Shown here: piece after piece, positions 34,057-42,488 of the stretch
Position numbering within the stretch: position 1 is the first letter of the stretch
How the letters are laid out: each line of letters starts with the position of its first letter
Assembly: GCF_027667425.1 (NCBI RefSeq)
Contig: NZ_JAQEGR010000004.1
Span: 124,001-188,000, forward strand
DNA length: 64,000 nt
Direction: 5' to 3'
Source of the DNA: Fusicatenibacter saccharivorans
Lineage (GTDB): Bacteria; Bacillota; Clostridia; Lachnospirales; Lachnospiraceae
Made by a program: the position numbers and the translations under genes
Notes under the pieces: model-generated
The model's database searches: none
The model's input: the letters and a program-made list of their open reading frames with translations, nothing else
Told to the model about the DNA's origin: nothing

Positions 34057-36321
34057 ATGGAAGAAAGAATTCAGGCAATCTTAAAAGAGCGTTTTGGAAG
34101 AGATCTGGACAACTGCACAAAGAGCGAAATCTTTGAAGCCCTGATGGTTATCACCAAACAGGAGATGGCAGGTCGCAAAAGAAACACCGGAAGTAAGAAG
34201 CTGTATTATATTTCAGCAGAGTTTCTGATCGGAAAACTGCTGTCCAATAACCTGATTAACCTTGGCATGTACGAGGAAGTTGAAAAAGCACTTGCAGCTC
34301 ACGGAAGAGAGCTGACCGAGATCGAGGAGATGGAAATGGAGCCGTCCCTTGGAAACGGAGGTCTCGGCCGTCTGGCAGCATGCTTCCTTGATTCTATCGC
34401 AACGCTTGGCCTGCCGGGAGACGGTATCGGCCTTAATTATCACTTCGGTCTGTTCCGCCAGCTTCTGGTCGACCACAAACAGAAAGAAGTGAAAAATCCA
34501 TGGATCACAAATGAGAGCTGGCTCGTCAGACAGCCGGTATCCTTTGCAGTTCCGTATAAAAACTTCACAATGCATTCTACCCTGTATGATATCGACGTAC
34601 CGGGTTACAACAATGGCTGTAACCGTCTGCATCTGTTCGATGTAGATACGGTAGACGAGAGTATCGTTCCATCAGACAGCATCAACTTTGACAAGCATCA
34701 GATCCAGAAAAACCTGACACTGTTCCTCTACCCGGATGACAGCGACCGTGCCGGACAGCTGCTTCGTATCTACCAGCAGTATTTCATGGTCAGCAACGGC
34801 GCACAGTTCATCCTGATGGAGTGCGAGCAGAAGGGCTACGATCTGCATAAGCTGTATGATCACGTTGTGATCCAGATCAACGATACTCATCCGTCCATGG
34901 TCATTCCGGAGCTGATCCGTCTGCTGCAGGAGAGAGGCTTTACCATGCAGGAAGCCATCGATGTTGTAAGCAAGACCTGTGCTTACACCAACCACACCAT
35001 CCTGGCAGAGGCACTGGAAAAATGGCCGATCGATTACCTCGAGGAGGTTGTTCCGCACCTGATGCCGATTATCCACGAGCTGGACGCACAGGCAAAGAAG
35101 AAATACAAAGATGAGAAAGTAGCGATCATCGACAAGGATCAGCGCGTCCACATGGCACACATGGATATCCACTACGGATTTTCTGTTAACGGCGTTGCAG
35201 CACTGCACACCGAGATCCTGAAAAACTCCGAGCTGAAACCGTTCTACGATATTTATCCGGAGAAATTCAACAACAAGACAAACGGAATCACTTTCCGCCG
35301 CTGGCTGCTGCACTGCAACCGTGAACTGGCACAGTATATCGAGAGCCTGATCGGACCGGGATTCAAAAAAGATGCCGACGAGCTGGAAAAACTGCTCAAA
35401 TACAAAGACAACAAGAAGGTTCTTGCAAAACTTGAGGAGATCAAACACAACCGCAAACTGGATCTCAAACAGTTCCTGTATGAGACACAGAATATCGCGC
35501 TGGATGAAAATTCCATCATCGATGTACAGGTAAAACGTCTTCATGAGTACAAACGCCAGCAGATGAACGCCCTGTACGCTATTTACAAATACATGGATAT
35601 CAAGAGCGGCAACAAGCCGAAAACCCCGATCACCATGGTATTCGGTGCAAAGGCTGCACCGGCTTATATCATCGCAAAAGATATCATCCATCTGATCCTG
35701 TGCCTGCAGGAGCTGATTGATAACGATCCTGAGGTAAGCCCGTACTTCAAAGTGATTATGCTTGAGAACTACAACGTATCAAAAGCTGCAAAGGTGATCC
35801 CGGCAGCAGATATCTCCGAGCAGATCTCCCTGGCATCCAAAGAGGCTTCCGGAACCGGAAACATGAAATTCATGCTGAACGGTGCCCTGACGCTTGGAAC
35901 AGAAGACGGTGCAAACGTTGAGATTGGCGATCTTGTCGGAAAAGAGAACATCTACATCTTCGGAAAGAAACCGCAGGATGTCATCGACCTGTACGCAGAT
36001 GCTGCTTACTGCTCAAAAGACATCTATGACGAAGATCCGGAGATTGCAAAGCTGGTTGATTTCATCGTCAGCGATGAGCTTCTTGCTATCGGCGACAAGG
36101 TTTGCCTGGAGAGACTCTACAAAGAGATCTTGAACAAAGACTGGTTCATGACGCTGCTCGACCTGAAAGAGTATATCAAGACAAAAGAAAGAGTATACAA
36201 AGACTACGAGAACAAAGATGCATGGAACAAGAAGTGCCTGATCAACATCGCAAAAGCAGGCTTCTTCTCCTCCGACCGTACCATTGCACAGTACAACGAG
36301 GATATCTGGCATCTGGCATAA
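34057..36321 (+). CDS. glgP: Glycogen/maltodextrin phosphorylase
   Basis: 754 residues, GT35. Visible are EPSLGNGGLGRLAACFLDS, VKRLHEYKRQQMNAL and the PLP lysine K604 in EASGTGNMKFMLNGALTLGT. It releases glucose-1-phosphate from alpha-1,4-glucan ends. The frame is open from 33928, but the ATG at 34057 follows GAGGAGAAAAAA and gives the normal N-terminus. The 168-bp upstream gap contains two short hairpins (GCTGCCA/TGGCAGC 33973-34004 and CTGTGG/CCACAG 34019-34038) and no clear promoter. A strong terminator follows. Confidence 0.97.
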   Translation: MEERIQAILKERFGRDLDNCTKSEIFEALMVITKQEMAGRKRNTGSKKLYYISAEFLIGKLLSNNLINLGMYEEVEKALAAHGRELTEIEEMEMEPSLGNGGLGRLAACFLDSIATLGLPGDGIGLNYHFGLFRQLLVDHKQKEVKNPWITNESWLVRQPVSFAVPYKNFTMHSTLYDIDVPGYNNGCNRLHLFDVDTVDESIVPSDSINFDKHQIQKNLTLFLYPDDSDRAGQLLRIYQQYFMVSNGAQFILMECEQKGYDLHKLYDHVVIQINDTHPSMVIPELIRLLQERGFTMQEAIDVVSKTCAYTNHTILAEALEKWPIDYLEEVVPHLMPIIHELDAQAKKKYKDEKVAIIDKDQRVHMAHMDIHYGFSVNGVAALHTEILKNSELKPFYDIYPEKFNNKTNGITFRRWLLHCNRELAQYIESLIGPGFKKDADELEKLLKYKDNKKVLAKLEEIKHNRKLDLKQFLYETQNIALDENSIIDVQVKRLHEYKRQQMNALYAIYKYMDIKSGNKPKTPITMVFGAKAAPAYIIAKDIIHLILCLQELIDNDPEVSPYFKVIMLENYNVSKAAKVIPAADISEQISLASKEASGTGNMKFMLNGALTLGTEDGANVEIGDLVGKENIYIFGKKPQDVIDLYADAAYCSKDIYDEDPEIAKLVDFIVSDELLAIGDKVCLERLYKEILNKDWFMTLLDLKEYIKTKERVYKDYENKDAWNKKCLINIAKAGFFSSDRTIAQYNEDIWHLA

Positions 36322-36338
36322 GTGCAGAACATGCATAC

Positions 36339-36384
36339 AAAACGCCGCCGCAGACGATTCGGTTCGTCCGCGGCGGCGTTTTTT
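36339..36384 (+). terminator. Intrinsic terminator after glycogen phosphorylase
   Basis: AAAACGCCGCCGC (36339-36351) pairs with GCGGCGGCGTTTT (36370-36382), with an inner GACGA/TCGTC stem and a T-run. The A-run on the left also allows termination of the convergent ABC operon. Confidence 0.92.
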
Positions 36385-36394
36385 AATGCAATTT

Positions 36395-37228
36395 TTATGA
36401 AAGATTCAGCCGTCTGCTTAAGATATAGCGGCAGATCAGGAACAGAACAACGCAGAGCACCACGGTGATGATAAGTGTGGAAACCGAGGATGTGGTAACC
36501 ACAGCAGTCGGTGTGGAGTCCTGGAAAACACGGACGATGCTGATTCCGCCGAAGATCTGGATCACGGTAGTCATGCCGATGTAAGAGAGGACAGCCGTCA
36601 GAATTTTGTGGCTGGATACCAGGCTTCCGATGCTGATGGCGGCATAGAACAGAAGAATGCCAAAGAACAGCGAAGCGAAGAAGCCAACGATGGAAAACAG
36701 TGCCATACCGATGTGGTTCGTGATGCCGATCAGGGAAAAAGCAGCATCGGCAACACCGGTAATCTGTGCCCAGAGATAGGACAGAAAATCGGAAAAGGTC
36801 ATGGCCTTGTTGTAAAAAAGCAGGGTGTTTGCGGTAAAATACCGGATTGCGTACGGCAGAAGCAAAAAAGCGAAGGAAGCGAGAACGGAAAGTGCGTTTA
36901 AGATGCTCCATGCGCCGAAAACCAGCATTTTGGAGAGAATATGATCCGTTGCCGATACCGGAAGGACGTTGGTCAGATACCCTTCGTCGGTAAAAAGATT
37001 TTTATAGTAGCGCTGGATCATCAGCACCTGTGTCATGACGGATGCGGCGATCACAATCAAAACGTACGCAAACAGATAGAGGACGATCAGCAGATCCGGC
37101 AGCTCAGAAATCTGGGAAAAGAGGAATCCGAAGCCTCCGAGAGCGCCCATGAAAATGGCAGCACCGTTCAGCAGCGCCATGTTTTTCCAGCATGCTTTCC
37201 ACTCATGTTTCAGACATTTTTTTAACAT
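36395..37228 (-). CDS. ABC-2 type transporter membrane protein
   Basis: 277 residues with about six to seven hydrophobic segments and no enzymatic motif. Its start overlaps the ATPase end by 7 bp, so the two form one exporter. Such GntR-ATPase-permease operons (Ytr-like) in Firmicutes often respond to cell-wall antibiotics, but the substrate here is unknown. Last gene of the operon. Assignment rests on topology and context. Confidence 0.75.
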   Translation of the reverse strand: MLKKCLKHEWKACWKNMALLNGAAIFMGALGGFGFLFSQISELPDLLIVLYLFAYVLIVIAASVMTQVLMIQRYYKNLFTDEGYLTNVLPVSATDHILSKMLVFGAWSILNALSVLASFAFLLLPYAIRYFTANTLLFYNKAMTFSDFLSYLWAQITGVADAAFSLIGITNHIGMALFSIVGFFASLFFGILLFYAAISIGSLVSSHKILTAVLSYIGMTTVIQIFGGISIVRVFQDSTPTAVVTTSSVSTLIITVVLCVVLFLICRYILSRRLNLS

Positions 37229-37920
37229 TTGAATACCTCCCTGAAATAAGAATCAATCGATTCACCCTCCTGCATCCGGATATCCTCAACCGAGGCGTGC
37301 AGTTTTAACTGGCCCTCCTGAATGAAAATGACTTCATCCAGAATATTTTCGACATCTGAGATGAGATGGGTTGAAATGAGGATGGATGCGTCCGGGTCGT
37401 AATTGTTTAAAATCGTCGATAAAATATAATCGCGCGCAGCCGGGTCAACGCCTGCAATCGGTTCATCGAGACAGTACAGCTTTGCGCGGCGGCTCATGGT
37501 AAGAATAAGCTGTACCTTTTCCTTTGTTCCCTTTGACATGGTTTTTAAGCGATCCTTCGGACTGATTTTTAAAGATTCCAGCATGGCGTTGGCGCGGGAA
37601 GTATCAAAATCGTCGAAGAAATCGCTGTAATAGGTCAAAAGATCCGAGACGCGCATCCAGCTGCCGAGATACATTTTATCCGGCAGATATGAAACAATTT
37701 TTTTTGTCTCAATACCGGGATGGTTGTTGTCGATACAGATTTCCCCTTCACTTGGCGTAAGCAGACCATTCAGCAGTTTTAGCAGGGTTGTTTTTCCGCT
37801 TCCGTTCGGACCGAGCAGTCCGATGATTTTTCCAGAGTCCAGGGAAATATTGATGTGATCGAGTGCGGTATGATTTCCAAAGCGCTTCGTAAGATCTTTA
37901 CACGTTACAAGTTCAGGCAT
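37222..37920 (-). CDS. ABC transporter ATP-binding protein
   Basis: 232 residues. Walker A GPNGSGKTT near 36-44, a degenerate signature (MSKGTKEKVQL instead of LSGGQ), Walker B LYCLDEPIAGVDPAA, and H-loop ISTHLI. The signature change is common in this ABC-2 exporter class. It overlaps the GntR gene by 8 bp and the membrane gene by 7 bp, so the three are translated together. Confidence 0.92.
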   Translation of the reverse strand: MPELVTCKDLTKRFGNHTALDHINISLDSGKIIGLLGPNGSGKTTLLKLLNGLLTPSEGEICIDNNHPGIETKKIVSYLPDKMYLGSWMRVSDLLTYYSDFFDDFDTSRANAMLESLKISPKDRLKTMSKGTKEKVQLILTMSRRAKLYCLDEPIAGVDPAARDYILSTILNNYDPDASILISTHLISDVENILDEVIFIQEGQLKLHASVEDIRMQEGESIDSYFREVFKC

Positions 37921-38290
37921 GATTTTCTTCCTCCTCCATGGTTTTTGCGAGTAACTGCAGGATTTCCTCCGGTGTAATGCCGAGCTGTTTCATATGGGCA
38001 ACAAAAGCAGATACTTCTGCGGCGGCAAGTTCTTGTTTCATCTGATGAATTAACTCCTTATCTTCTGTGATAAAGCGTCCGCTGGTTCGCTGGGAATAAA
38101 TGAGTCCGCTGCGTTCCAGTTCGGAGAGGGCTTTCTGCATTGTGTTGGGGTTGACGGCGGCCTCCTGCGCGAGATCGCGGACGGACGGAAGCTTGTCACC
38201 CGGCTGATATTGTCCGGTAACAATGTCCATCTGGACCCGCTCGATGATCTGCAGATAGATCGGCCGCGCGGAATCGAGGTTCCATGGCAT
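37913..38290 (-). CDS. GntR-family regulator, YtrA subfamily
   Basis: 125 residues: a winged helix (PIYLQIIERVQMDIVTGQYQPGDKLPSVRDLAQEAAVNPNTMQKAL) and a short C-terminal helical dimerisation part, the YtrA size. It should repress its own ABC operon. A GTG twelve bases further upstream lies on the AAAGGAG site itself, so the ATG at 38290 is preferred. Confidence 0.9.
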   Translation of the reverse strand: MPWNLDSARPIYLQIIERVQMDIVTGQYQPGDKLPSVRDLAQEAAVNPNTMQKALSELERSGLIYSQRTSGRFITEDKELIHQMKQELAAAEVSAFVAHMKQLGITPEEILQLLAKTMEEEENHA

Positions 38291-38316
38291 AATGGCGTTC
38301 ACTCCTTTTGTACTAC

Positions 38317-38336
38317 TGTATTAATTTGATAATACA
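38317..38336. promoter_or_regulatory. Probable YtrA-type operator
   Basis: TGTATTA (38317-38323), 6 bp, TAATACA (38330-38336) is a perfect 7-bp inverted repeat, 27 bp before the GntR start. YtrA-type regulators bind TGTATTA-like palindromes, so autoregulation is likely. Confidence 0.65.
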
Positions 38337-38493
38337 ATCATACAATCGCTTTAGGGATTTGTCAAGAATTTTAAGAAAAAATTTTAGATTTCGAGGGAAA
38401 ACTGTGGTAAACTAACCATAAGTGCGGCACAATAAAATTAGAAGAAAGACCGCAGAATCGTTCCGCCTGAAAGGACGGATGAAAGGGAGAATT

Positions 38494-40305
38494 ATGGCAG
38501 AAATTAAACTGAAAAAAAGAGAAGAGATGGATCCGGCGTACTGCTGGGATCTTTCCAGCCTGTTTGCCAGCGATGCGGCATTTGAAGAAACAGAGCGGAA
38601 AATCGAGAAAAAAATTGAGACATTCCGTTCCAGACAGGGAACCATGAAAGAAAGTGCAGAAGCACTGTACCGTGTCCTTTCGGATCTGGACGAAATCAGT
38701 CGTGTATTTTCCAGCCTGTATGTATATGCAAGTCAGAAATACCATCAGGACATGGGAAATCAGAAATATCAGGGATATGCAGGAAAGATGGACAGCATGA
38801 TGGCGGTTCTCGCAGACGCAGCTTCCTTTGTGGAACCGGAAATTCTGGAGCTCGATGAGGAAACGGTTGCGAAATTTGAAGAGACGTATGAACCACTCCG
38901 TCTGTATGACCGCGTATTAAAAGAAAATTTCCGAAAAAAGGAGCATATTCTTTCACCGGAAATGGAGGCTGTTCTTGCAAAAGCCGGAGAGATGGCAGCC
39001 AGCCCGGATCAGATTTTCTCAGCTTTTTCAAATGCAGACCTCAGATTTTCACCGGTCACGGATGCCAAAGGAAATCAGGTTCCGTTAAGCCATGGTACGT
39101 TTATCGGATTTTTACAGTCGAAGGACCGCCGTGTGAGAAAAGAGGCGTTTGAAAAATATTATGCCGAATATGAAAAACACAAAAACATGCTTGCCGCAAC
39201 ATTTGGCGCAAATCTGAAGCAGGCAGCGTTTTTCGCAGATGTGCGGAAGTATCCGTCTGCTCTGGCAGCGTCGCTGGATGGCGGAAATATACCGGTCTCG
39301 GTTTATGACAAGCTGCTTGAGGCAATTCATGCAAAAATGCCGGCCATGTATCGTTACGTGGCATTGCGCAAGAAGCTTCTTGGGGTAGAAGAGCTTCATA
39401 TGTATGATGTATACGTTTCTCTGACGAAAAAGTACGAACAGAAGTATACGTATGAGCAGGCGACCGAGATTGTAAAGAAAGCACTTGCTGTGCTTGGTGA
39501 GGACTATGTGGCACTGCTGGAAAAAGGATTTTCAGAGCATTGGGTTGATGTCTACGAAAATGAAGGAAAACGCAGCGGCGCTTATTCCTGGGGATCTTAC
39601 GATTCTCATCCGTATGTGCTGATGAGCTTTGACGGAAACATTGACTCTGTCTTTACCCTGGCGCACGAAATGGGTCATTCGCTGCATACCTGGTATTCCA
39701 ACCATACACAACCGTATACGTATGCAGAGTACCGTCTTTTTGTTGCCGAAGTGGCATCAACCTGCAATGAGGCTCTGCTGATCCGCTATCTGCTTGAGCA
39801 TGCGAAGGAAAAAGAGGAGAAAATTTTCCTGCTGAATTATTTCCTGGACCAGTTTAAGGGAACGGTATTCCGTCAGACTATGTTTGCAGAATTCGAAAAA
39901 CGGATTCATGAGAAAATGGCAGAGGACGGCACACTGACCGCAGATGGCATTTCCGAGCTGTACCTGTCGATCAATAAGGAATATTTCGGACCGGATATGA
40001 TTTCAGATCCGCAGATTGCGCTGGAGTGGGCGAGAATTCCGCATTTTTACACGCCGTTCTACGTGTATCAGTATGCAACGGGTTTTTCCGCTGCGATTGC
40101 GATCAGCAGCAAAATCCTGGCTGGGGAACCGGGCATTGTGGAAAAGTACAAACAGTTCTTAAGCGGTGGCTGCTCGATGGATCCGATCGACCTTTTAAAA
40201 ATCTGCGGCGTCGATATGACAAAGCCGGAGCCGGTGGAAGAGGCACTGGATGTCTTTGCTTCTTATGTGGAGGAACTGGAGAAGCTTACGGCACAAGAAG
40301 AGTAA
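38494..40305 (+). CDS. pepF: Oligoendopeptidase F (M3 family)
   Basis: 603 residues. The zinc motif is HEMGH at 391-395 in TLAHEMGHSLHTWYS, with a downstream Glu in VAEVASTCNEALL. The protein has no signal peptide, so it acts on peptides in the cytoplasm. The ATG at 38494 follows AAAGGGAGAATT and begins the family sequence; the frame is open further up (38422) without support. The gene stands alone between the divergent GntR operon and the nitroreductase. Confidence 0.96.
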   Translation: MAEIKLKKREEMDPAYCWDLSSLFASDAAFEETERKIEKKIETFRSRQGTMKESAEALYRVLSDLDEISRVFSSLYVYASQKYHQDMGNQKYQGYAGKMDSMMAVLADAASFVEPEILELDEETVAKFEETYEPLRLYDRVLKENFRKKEHILSPEMEAVLAKAGEMAASPDQIFSAFSNADLRFSPVTDAKGNQVPLSHGTFIGFLQSKDRRVRKEAFEKYYAEYEKHKNMLAATFGANLKQAAFFADVRKYPSALAASLDGGNIPVSVYDKLLEAIHAKMPAMYRYVALRKKLLGVEELHMYDVYVSLTKKYEQKYTYEQATEIVKKALAVLGEDYVALLEKGFSEHWVDVYENEGKRSGAYSWGSYDSHPYVLMSFDGNIDSVFTLAHEMGHSLHTWYSNHTQPYTYAEYRLFVAEVASTCNEALLIRYLLEHAKEKEEKIFLLNYFLDQFKGTVFRQTMFAEFEKRIHEKMAEDGTLTADGISELYLSINKEYFGPDMISDPQIALEWARIPHFYTPFYVYQYATGFSAAIAISSKILAGEPGIVEKYKQFLSGGCSMDPIDLLKICGVDMTKPEPVEEALDVFASYVEELEKLTAQEE

Positions 40306-40374
40306 AAGTTAAAAGTGCATAAAAAACAATGGAAATATGTGTGAAAAATATACAAAGTTTGGCGCGCTTTTCCC

Positions 40375-40402
40375 TTGAAAAAGTTTTTGAATATGTTACA
40401 AT
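40375..40402 (+). promoter_or_regulatory. Promoter upstream of the nitroreductase
   Basis: TTGAAA (40375-40380), 16 bp, TACAAT (40397-40402), with the extended TGT before the -10. The leader to the ATG at 40598 is about 190 nt and shows no clear structure. Confidence 0.7.
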
Positions 40403-40597
40403 ATTATTACGGAATAAAAATAGAAAACTGGGATATGAAAAAAAATTGCGATTAAGAGGGAGAATTTCCATATTTCTGTCGAAGAAAGGAAATTAAGCAA
40501 AATATTTTCGGAAGGCGGTTTTGACCTTAAAAACAGGGCAGCCGCAGCCGGTTTTTTGAAAAAACAGACGGATAGCAGATGAATAAAGGGTGAGAGT

Positions 40598-41362
40598 ATG
40601 AATTTATATGAGGCTATTTTTGTTAGAAAATCAGTAAGAAATTATTGTTTCGACACGCTTCCGCCGCAGACATTAGATAAGATTTGGGAGCATTACAAGG
40701 AAATGCCGGCGTTGTTTTCCGGCATCGGTGTGGATATGGCGATTCTGGACAACCGGAAAGGGCAGGAGAGAATGCTCAGTATGTTCAGTGTGAAGGCGCC
40801 GTATTATATGGCTTTTTATTCGGAGGAGTCAGAGCGATACCTGATGAATGTGGGCTATATTATGGAGCAGATGGTGCTGTATCTGTGCAGTATCGGACTG
40901 GGAACCTGTTTTATCGGAAGTAATCGTGTGAAAAAGGCGGAGCTTGAGAAGAACGGAAAGCGGCTGGTGGGGATCGTCGCTTTTGGTAAGAGTCATGGTT
41001 CGCATACGAGACGGCAAAGTGAGGCAAAGAGACTGCCACTGGAGGATCTTTGCGTGTTCAAAGAGGTGCCGCGGCAGTGGATGACGCAGATGCTGGAGGC
41101 GGCGAGACTGTCGCCATCCAGTATGAACAGCCAGCCGTGGAGATTTGTGGTTTATGATAACAGGATTCATATTTTCTCGAAGAAGCACAGTGTGGAGAAG
41201 CTTCGGAAGTGGGATGAGGTGAATTTTGGGATTATGTTTGCAAATATGATGGTGGCAGCGGAGGAGCTGTGGCTGGATGTCGACCTGATCAGACTCGGGG
41301 ATATTTCGCAGAAAAACTTCTCAAATAATCAGTATGTGCTGAGCGCGATTCTGAAGGCGTAG
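40598..41362 (+). CDS. Nitroreductase-family FMN oxidoreductase
   Basis: 254 residues. N-terminal IFVRKSVRNYCFDTLPPQTLDKI and the later MLEAARLSPSSMNSQPWRFVVYDN match the FMN-binding nitroreductase fold, in the two-lobed TM1586-like arrangement. It probably reduces a quinone, nitro compound or flavin. The physiological substrate is unknown. Codon use is ordinary until the stop, after which a GC-rich repeat region begins at once. Confidence 0.85.
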   Translation: MNLYEAIFVRKSVRNYCFDTLPPQTLDKIWEHYKEMPALFSGIGVDMAILDNRKGQERMLSMFSVKAPYYMAFYSEESERYLMNVGYIMEQMVLYLCSIGLGTCFIGSNRVKKAELEKNGKRLVGIVAFGKSHGSHTRRQSEAKRLPLEDLCVFKEVPRQWMTQMLEAARLSPSSMNSQPWRFVVYDNRIHIFSKKHSVEKLRKWDEVNFGIMFANMMVAAEELWLDVDLIRLGDISQKNFSNNQYVLSAILKA

Positions 41363-41386
41363 AGGTGAATACGGACGACCGCGGAC

Positions 41387-41641
41387 GACCTCGTGCGGCT
41401 TCGTACCTGCGGTGCAGCGGGCGAGAAAAAGAGGGCGGAACTTGTGGCGCGGAAGGGGCCCGGAAAAATGGGAATCAACGCAATTCGTCAGGAAACCTGA
41501 TGGTTTCCCGACTCAGTGCGTTTTGACCTCTGGTGTTGTGCACCAGAGGTCATCCCATTTTTCCGGGCCCCTTCTGCGCTCACAGTTCTTGCCCTCTTTT
41601 TCTATGCCCGCTGCACCGCAGGCACGAAGCCACGCGAGGTC
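41387..41641. repeat. Large imperfect inverted repeat (arms about 87 bp, loop 79 bp)
   Basis: 41387-41473 is complementary to 41553-41641 with roughly 85% identity and a few 1-2 nt shifts. Matching blocks include GACCTCG, GGCTTCGT, CCTGCGGTGCAGCGGGC, GAAAAAGAGGGC and GAAGGGGCCCGGAAAAATGG. The loop has its own stems: AACGCA/TGCGTT enclosing GGAAACC/GGTTTCC, then GACCTCTGGTG/CACCAGAGGTC (41525-41551). No transposase or target duplication is visible. A transcript would fold into one very long rod. Short open frames across it are not credible genes. Confidence 0.85.
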
Positions 41642-41665
41642 TGACGGTGGGGACGGGGGTAAAGC

Positions 41666-41880
41666 GTCTGGATCCGCCAGGAGGCGGATCGGCGTGAGCA
41701 TGTGGGGTGGATAGAGGTCTGGATCCGCCAGGAGGCGGATCGGCGTGAGCATGTGGGGTGGATAGAGGTCTGGATCCGCTAGGAGGCGGATCGGCGTGAG
41801 TATGTGAGGTTGGGAGGACGGATGGAAAGGAGTCTGGATTCGTCAGGAGGGTGGTTCGGTGTGAATTTGTGGGGGGAAGA
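41666..41880 (+). repeat. Tandem repeat array, 51-bp unit with internal hairpin
   Basis: Units begin GTCTGGATCC at 41666, 41717 and 41768 (period 51, nearly identical). A diverged fourth starts at 41832 (offset 64). Each unit contains the palindrome GATCCGCCAGGAGGCGGATC and a G-rich tail GGCGTGAGCATGTGGGGTGG. There are no unique spacers, so this is not CRISPR. It follows the large inverted repeat by 24 bp. From 41881 to 41966 the DNA is AT-rich and featureless. Confidence 0.9.
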
Positions 41881-41966
41881 CAGCTGTGCGGGTGTCTGAT
41901 GGAGAGCGAAAATTGAGGGAATCGTAGATACTTTTGATTTTTTTTGAAAAAAATTGAAAATAGGTA

Positions 41967-41995
41967 TTGACAAATGAGGGGAGTTCCTGTATAGT
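41967..41995 (+). promoter_or_regulatory. Promoter of tRNA-Gly
   Basis: TTGACA (41967-41972), 17 bp, TATAGT (41990-41995), about 42 bp before the tRNA's expected processing start. Near consensus. Confidence 0.88.
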
Positions 41996-42044
41996 ATCAT
42001 TTGTAAGGTGCAGCGAGCACTTAGCAAGATAAAAATTAATAAAT

Positions 42045-42116
42045 GCGCGAGTGGCTCAGGGGTGGAGTACAACCTTGCCAAGGTTGGGGTCGCGGGTTCG
42101 AATCCCGTCTCGCGCT
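42045..42116 (+). tRNA. tRNA-Gly (GCC)
   Basis: A 72-nt cloverleaf. Acceptor GCGCGAG pairs with CTCGCGC and the discriminator is T (U73, normal for Gly). The anticodon arm is CAACC-TTGCCAA-GGTTG with GCC at 42077-42079, and the T arm is GCGGG-TTCGAAT-CCCGT. The 3' CCA is not encoded. Reads GGC and GGU. Confidence 0.96.
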
Positions 42117-42123
42117 CTACTGG

Positions 42124-42153
42124 AAACCGGAATGTGTAAGCATTCCGGTTTTT
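42124..42153 (+). terminator. Terminator of tRNA-Gly
   Basis: AAACCGGAATG (42124-42134) pairs with CATTCCGGTTT (42141-42151), followed by T residues. Confidence 0.88.
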
Positions 42154-42206
42154 GCGTTGTGGAAAAATAGATGAAAAAGAAATCTTATTTTTAAAACTTA
42201 AGAATA

Positions 42207-42235
42207 TTGCATTTTAAATTTTCATATGCTATAAT
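42207..42235 (+). promoter_or_regulatory. Promoter of the small antitoxin-like RNA
   Basis: TTGCAT (42207-42212), 17 bp, TATAAT (42230-42235), with TGC before the -10 (extended). It is a strong promoter with no protein-coding gene behind it: the first structure downstream is a terminator 40 bp on. Confidence 0.85.
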
Positions 42236-42241
42236 GCCGAT

Positions 42242-42312
42242 AGGCAATGAAATGAATGGCTTGCAAAGTCAACAAAAGCCCCACGAGCTGCAACTCGTGG
42301 GGCTTTCTGTGC
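42242..42312 (+). ncRNA. Candidate antitoxin sRNA (about 70 nt)
   Basis: Bounded by a near-consensus promoter and an intrinsic terminator. Its 5' part (42246-42272: ATGAAATGAATGG, CTTGCA, GTCAAC) repeats, with 2 substitutions, a GG/AG variation and a 2-nt gap, the sequence at 42421-42447. That sequence is the complement of the start region of the minus-strand peptide gene. The RNA can therefore pair in trans with the peptide mRNA from just after its ribosome site into codon 9 or so. Its 3' terminator hairpin also overlaps the 3' end of the convergent mRNA. Confidence 0.7.
42275..42306. terminator. Shared terminator hairpin of the toxin mRNA and its sRNA
   Basis: AAAGCCCCACGAG (42275-42287), a 6-nt loop, CTCGTGGGGCTTT (42294-42306): a 13-bp perfect stem with A's on the left and T's on the right. 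It can end both convergent transcripts. Confidence 0.85.
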
Positions 42313-42352
42313 CTTTTGGGCAAGGCGGCTTAAACCTTAGGCTGGCTGCCAG

Positions 42353-42442
42353 TTATTTCTTACCGTCCAGCCATTTGCAGATATAGTAGGCTACTATACT
42401 TGCCATAACGGAAAGAAAAAATGAAATGAATAGTTCTTGCAC
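42353..42442 (-). CDS. 29-aa membrane peptide, probable type I toxin
   Basis: Too short for routine gene calling. From GTG at 42442 the peptide reads MQELFISFFLSVMASIVA, then YYICKWLDGKK. This is one hydrophobic helix followed by a basic C-terminus, the plan of small holin-like type I toxins in Firmicutes. AAGGGAGG lies 7 bases upstream of the GTG. A TTG two codons earlier would add MT but lies too near the ribosome site. CTCCC in the 5' UTR (42474-42470) can pair with the GGGAG of the ribosome site, a frequent translational lock in this class. Toxicity is inferred. Confidence 0.75.
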   Translation of the reverse strand: MQELFISFFLSVMASIVAYYICKWLDGKK

Positions 42443-42488
42443 TGTCAACCCTCCCTTCTCTGCCTGTCTGGGAGTGGCAACGTTCATT

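Noticed and set aside
34672..35691. 339-codon minus-strand frame opposite glycogen phosphorylase
   Set aside because: It mirrors strongly codon-biased plus-strand coding DNA and has no ribosome site or family match.
41412..41752. Open frames of 100 and 79 codons on both strands across the inverted and tandem repeats
   Set aside because: They have no ribosome site or family features. Their repeated peptide units merely mirror the 51-bp DNA repeat, so they are by-products of repetitive GC-rich DNA.
41666..41880. Possible CRISPR array
   Set aside because: The 51-bp units are adjacent with no unique spacers and there are no cas genes in the window.
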